Shown piece by piece: positions 60,041 through 64,000 of a stretch of DNA of 64,000 bases. The stretch is from contig NC_080574.1 in the NCBI RefSeq assembly GCF_029962835.1, positions 26,820,001 through 26,884,000 on the forward strand, written 5' to 3'. Position numbers and translations under genes: made by a program. The DNA is from Magnolia sinica. Lineage: Eukaryota; Streptophyta; Magnoliopsida; Magnoliales; Magnoliaceae. Every line of letters starts with the position of its first letter. Position 1 is the first letter of the stretch. The notes beneath the pieces were generated by a model. That model saw nothing but the letters and a program-made list of their open reading frames with translations, was not told the DNA's origin and did no database searches.

Positions 60041-60316
60041 GTGGGCCCCACCATGATGCATCTGTTGTATCCATGCTTCCCATTCATTTTTAAATATTAT
60101 TTTAGAGCTTGATCCAAAAATGAGGTAGATCTAAAACTTAGGTGGACCACACCACGGGAAAATAGTAGTGATTAAATGTCCACCATTTGTTCATTTCCTG
60201 TGGTGTGGTCTACTTGAGTTTTTTATATTCTTCCGTTTTGTAGTAAAGCCATAAAATTATGTGTTAACATAGATGAACGGAGTGGATGAAATAAATAAAT
60301 AATGGTGGACCCCACA
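60041..60316. mobile_element. Fold-back element, copy M (short)
   Basis: GTGGGCCCCACCATGATGCA pairs with AATGGTGGACCCCACATGG. The arms GGTGGACCACACCACGGGAA and GTGGTGTGGTCTACTTGAG meet almost directly, so the spacer is lost. Confidence 0.72.
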
Positions 60317-60410
60317 TGGACCCCAACATGAGGAAGCGGATTAGCTACATAACAGGTTGAGCAGGGGCGCAGCTTAGATACGGACAAGGTCAGTTGCCAA
60401 ATAGCTACTG

Positions 60411-60875
60411 AAGTGACGTCACCAAGCTCTGTGGACCCCACCATGATGCATGTGTTGTATCCATACCGTCCATCCATTTGGAGTGATCGTTTTATGACAT
60501 GAGAAAAATAATGAGATAGATCTAAAGTTCAAGTGGATCCCACCATAGAAAACAGTGGGGACAGTGACATCCACCATTCAAAACTTCTTAGGGGTCACAG
60601 AAGTTTCCGATCAAGCTTATATTTTTGTTTTCACTTCATCTATCTCTATGTTAACTTATGAATAGGTTGGATCTAAAAATTACATCATGGTGGGCCCTAT
60701 AAATGTTTCAACAGTGGGTGTGACTGATCCCACGATTTTCTGTGGCCGGTCCACTTGAACTTTAGATCTATCTCATTCTTTTTCTCATGCCTTAAAACAT
60801 CTCTACAAATGGTTGGACGGTATGGATACAGCACATGCATCATGGTGGGGTCCACAGAGCTTGGTGACGTCACTT
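60411..60875. mobile_element. Fold-back element, copy N, near-perfect 465-bp inverted repeat
   Basis: The left AAGTGACGTCACCAAGCTCT and the right AGAGCTTGGTGACGTCACTT are exact reverse complements. The pairing continues through CCACCATGATGCATGTG and on for about 200 bp per arm. It is the best-preserved copy in the window. Confidence 0.85.
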
Positions 60876-61002
60876 CCACGGATTGGCTGTTGTACCTCAC
60901 ACCAACTATATAGCTGCTGTAGGTACGTGTTCGTGCGAAGACGAGCACTGACACTCCTTGAGCTCCGAGTTGTACGAACGGTTCAAAGGAGATCAAAGTT
61001 AC

Positions 61003-61360
61003 ATGGGCCCCACAGTGATGTATTTATTATATCTACACCGTTAATCTATTGTTAGAGATCATTTTAGAGCATTATCCAAAAAATGAATCATATCCAAGGA
61101 TGACATCACTGTAGGGCCTACGAAGGTTTCAATAGTGGAAATATCTACACAATTAATCTATTAACAGCTTGGATGACAAACAGACATCATTGTAGGGCCT
61201 AGGAAGGTTTCAACGGTGGAAGTCATTATTCCCACTGTTTCCTGTGGTATGATCCACTTGAGATTTGGATATGGTTCAACCTTGGACTCAACTCCTTAAA
61301 TGAGCTGAAAAAACATATGGACGGTGTGGATAAACCACTTATTTTCACGGTGGGCCCCAC
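61003..61360. mobile_element. Fold-back element, copy O
   Basis: It runs from ATGGGCCCCACAGTGATGTA to ACGGTGGGCCCCAC. An internal direct repeat of a GACATCA-TGTAGGGCCTA block occurs at about 61100 and 61180. Confidence 0.68.
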
Positions 61361-62791
61361 TTATTATTTAATGAATTCTAATAATGATTTTTTCATTCCT
61401 GAATATGTAACTATGTGTATTCAGGCATGTCCTGAAGTTTCACTGAAAAATTTCATTGTTTTCCCCATGTTTTCCTCTTTTTCCTAGTATTTCCAGTTAT
61501 CAAAGATATTATCGGCAATAACGATATTATATCTTCATCTCTGGGCAGCGAAACTTGTAGCGATACCAACAACTCGAACACTGCTAATAATACATCTCCA
61601 TATCGAGGAAGCTCTATATGCAGAGGAATCCTTTGTCCACCATCCTCCAATTGAACGTCCATACTTGCTAGCAACAACCTCTCTCCAAAGACTTCACCTC
61701 TTCCATGCTAAACAGCCGCCACCATTTGCCCAAAAGGGCTTCGTTCATCACCGCCAAGGAGCAACTATTAGTACCCCCTTCATCGTAGGGTTTGCACACT
61801 TCCTTTCACTCTAAAAGATGAAACCTTTTCTTGTCTGCCGAGTCTCCCCAAAGAAAGTCCTGCCTAAGCTTTTTCGAGAAGGTCCGAAACCAATTTTGGA
61901 CATCTAAAAAGTGACATGAAGTAGACGAGAAGGTTAGATAGAGCCGCTTTAATAAGAGTAATACGGCCGCCGAAGGATAAATACCACCCTTGCCACCCCG
62001 CCAATTTCCCCTTGAATCTTTCCACCACTTTGTCCCAAAGATGTTTTGCTGGTTTACCTAAACAGAGGGGGAGACCCAAATATGACGAGGGAAAAGAACC
62101 AGCCTTGCATCTGAAGAAGCTTGCAGAGTTATCAACTTCTTCCTTATCCAAGTGGATTCCTAGCATCTCACATTTTGCCAAATTAACCTTTTGCCCCCAC
62201 ATCGCTTCAAAACATCAGAGAATCATGCTTATATTGTCAACCTTAGCTTTGTCCGCCTCACAAAAAAGAATCGTGTCATCCACAAACTGAATATGAGATA
62301 TTGGGAGAAGCTCTTGGCTCACCTAGAGGCTGGAATCCTTTGAATGACCAACCTCCTCATAAGAGGCATTCCCAACCAGTACATAAAACATAAGATATAT
62401 CCATCTTTGACAGAGACATAAAAGACATATATGGGGTTCCCATCAGCTGTTCCTCAGTGCTTTTGCTTGTTTAGTGTCTTTCTTTTTTTTACTTTGTTTT
62501 CAACAAAATTGCATTTACCGTCTCAAAAGAAAAAGGAAAAAAAAAAGTGTTGTGAAGCATTAAAAAATATGAGTTGCCAGCAAGAAATATCAAAAGACCC
62601 CTTTAGTGGACGGGAGTTTTGTTGCTTTTTATTAAGTTGAAAATATTTTCAAAGAAAATTTCCAGGTAGGCATTTCTGCAATAGCATGCTTAAAAGCAGT
62701 GGAAATAAAATCCAAATTGAAATTTCTTTTGGGATGTCACCATGCATAGCTATTTCAGCTTGAGAGCACAGAAACATGGTCAACTGCCACC

Positions 62792-62897
62792 ATGCAAATG
62801 TTAGTCTTTTTCTTCTTCTTCTTTTTCTTCTTCTTCTTCTTCTTCTTCTTCTTTTTTCTTTTTTTTTTTTAATTTTTTTTAAAGATGCAAATGTTAG
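62792..62897 (-). mobile_element. Tail-only retroinsertion with 13-bp target duplication
   Basis: An identical 13-bp direct repeat ATGCAAATGTTAG (62792-62804 and 62885-62897) brackets 80 bp that are almost only CTT and T repeats. Read on the minus strand this is an A-rich (AAG)n tail with no body, as expected from a LINE-machinery insertion truncated inside the tail. Confidence 0.55.
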
Positions 62898-63474
62898 AAT
62901 CTTGTGGGACATTTGGGGACGACAAACTTTTGTGACTTTTCTAAGGTGTGATCCAAGCCTGGTATGTGATTGTGGCATCAGCTCGGATGCTTCTGAGAGG
63001 GAAATGCTCCAGCTAAGCTTCAACAAGGTGATGTTGCATTGATTATTCATAGACTGAATTAGCATCTCTTTGAACTAAAATACAACAGACCGGGTAATGT
63101 GTTCGTAAAGCCAACAAAGTGAGAGCGCTAGTAGAAATGGGCGCCTCCATTTCAAACGAAGAAGGTACTAGTAGTATGCTTGCCTAGGATAGCAATCAGG
63201 AATATGGATAGTAGGAAACATATATTAGCGTTCTGAACTTGGATCAGATTCCTTGCTAAGGTTCCTGGGACAATCATGTGACCTGCTGTTCATACCAAAA
63301 ATCCTATCTGGTGGCTTTCTGGCACAATATAAAATCTGTGTTGGAGCAAGTATAGGAAAGGTCCTGAACTGATATATCTCAGTACCAGTCAAACAAGTAG
63401 CTACATGTGTCATGAATCCATTTGATGCAACCACAATCAAACAGTAGGAATGTCACTTCGGTACCCAATTTTGC

Positions 63475-63580
63475 ACAAGAGTATTCCTATTTTTAATCGG
63501 TAATCTGGGCTAGAACACAATACCACAATGCGGAAACACACCCTATCTACCATTGAGCTACGAGCCCAAACCCGGCAATT
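63475..63580 (-). mobile_element. Possible SINE or tRNA-like fragment
   Basis: The minus strand reads GCTCGTAGCTCAATGGTAGA (about 63569-63550), a good box A. A weak box B, GTGTTCTAGCCCAG, follows near 63519-63506. No clear tail or duplication was found. Confidence 0.4.
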
Positions 63581-64000
63581 GAATGGAACCGTGTTTTGGA
63601 TAAGTCTTTTTCCTTCTCAAAACTCCATAATTTCAGCTTTCCCATTTGGTTTTAACTTTCGGTACAGGAGTAGCACCATATTAGGTGTTTTTTCTTCTTT
63701 AGTTATGGACAAATGAGGTAAATTTAGTAGAGATTTTAGCAGTGTTGTCATTAGCTAATTGTTAAAGGTAGTCCCTTATCGCAGTTGTCTTCCTAGCAGG
63801 ATTAGAATTAGGAGTTTTATGAGTCTGCTTATACATTATATTCACTTTGGTAGTTACATGACAAAGGTCGAATGCAACGGGTTTCCTTGTAGCCTACAAT
63901 GAAACCGATTTATTTTGTAGGGAACCATGAGAATTCTTGGTTGAAATATGGTTGGCAGGATTCATAAACGGGACTCGAACTACCTGGGATAAGGATGATG

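Larger units (their letters stand above)
59055..61583. mobile_element. hAT-like element of the TATCG family, copy 4, inserted in the LINE
   Basis: The ends are CAATGTTTAAATTATCAGCG and, read from the right, CAGTGTTCGAGTTGTTGGTA. The perfect 8-bp duplication CTAATAAT is at 59047-59054 and 61584-61591. Palindromic GCGATATTATCG and CGATATTGTCGATAA words are near the left end. The interior carries at least four fold-back repeats. Confidence 0.88.
57573..62340 (-). mobile_element. LINE ORF2 remnant interrupted by a TRIM and a hAT element
   Basis: In minus-strand order: the reverse transcriptase end with QFVDDT (about 62290), WGQKVNLAKCEMLGI and SSYLGLPLCLGKPAKHLWD (62202-61864), then DFLWGDSADKKRF and LMNEALLGKWWR-like sequence to 61592. 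A hAT insertion follows (61583-59055), then 46 bp of LINE, a TRIM insertion (59000-58478), then RFWEDMW and the zinc-binding end SNAESANHLIHCTFASQVW (about 58020), and an A-tail (T run at 57573-57589). Stops and frameshifts are present. Endonuclease and ORF1 were not seen. Confidence 0.85.
62341..64000. other. Right-edge region, no gene recognised
   Basis: AT-rich sequence right of the LINE. It contains a pyrimidine-tract insertion at 62792-62897 and a tRNA-like fragment near 63506-63560. The open frames here are low-complexity or match nothing. A distant HDC1 promoter or 5'-UTR exon could lie here but cannot be seen. Confidence 0.5.

Noticed and set aside
62649..63065. 138-codon frame with a Lys/Arg-rich stretch
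   Set aside because: The basic stretch is just translation of the CTT microsatellite tract.
63960..64000. Possible tRNA gene at the right edge (minus-strand GTTCGAGTCCCG)
   Set aside because: Only a box B-like word is visible; the rest is outside the window and no acceptor stem pairing can be tested.

Overview
This is nuclear DNA of a flowering plant. It has long AT-rich introns with GT..AG borders, no bacterial-style operons, and plant transposon families on every scale: LINE, Ty3 chromovirus, TRIM, hAT, Harbinger-type MITE, SINE. A large family of fold-back repeats built around CCCACCATGATG points, from memory only, to a woody magnoliid; this is a weak inference. Three protein-coding genes were rebuilt exon by exon from reading-frame continuity, and all three lie on the minus strand.

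Layout. (1) 1-12053: MLH1, the MutL-homologue mismatch-repair ATPase; 12 coding exons (560 residues) are in the window and the C-terminus runs off the left edge. Its introns hold a complete TRIM element, a LINE 3' end and an antisense fragment of a receptor-like kinase. (2) 12054-17736: repeat-rich intergenic DNA. (3) 17737-22366: TFIIIA, with nine C2H2 fingers, 6 coding exons and 389 residues. The intron between the exons for fingers 2 and 3 carries a 5S-rRNA-like cassette (20276-20416), the known land-plant P5SM regulatory exon. (4) 22367-26409: promoter, a hAT element with perfect 8-bp target duplication, and a MITE that abuts the next stop codon. (5) 26410-57142: HDC1 (Rxt3-type histone-deacetylation-complex subunit), 11 coding exons, 799 residues, with 2.4 kb of coding sequence spread over 30.7 kb. 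Frame continuity requires an 8-nt microexon, found at 55407-55414. (6) 57143-64000: HDC1 upstream DNA filled by a LINE that was later split by a TRIM and a hAT element, then unassigned sequence.

How it fits together. MLH1 acts in DNA repair, TFIIIA in 5S rRNA transcription and HDC1 in chromatin deacetylation; there is no sign that they form one pathway. Most of the window is layered transposon insertion, and much of it can be ordered in time because target-site duplications still bracket the later insertions. The points most worth checking are the microexon, the 5S mimic, the MITE that supplies the last base of the HDC1 stop codon, and the fold-back family whose common core carries several unrelated sets of termini.
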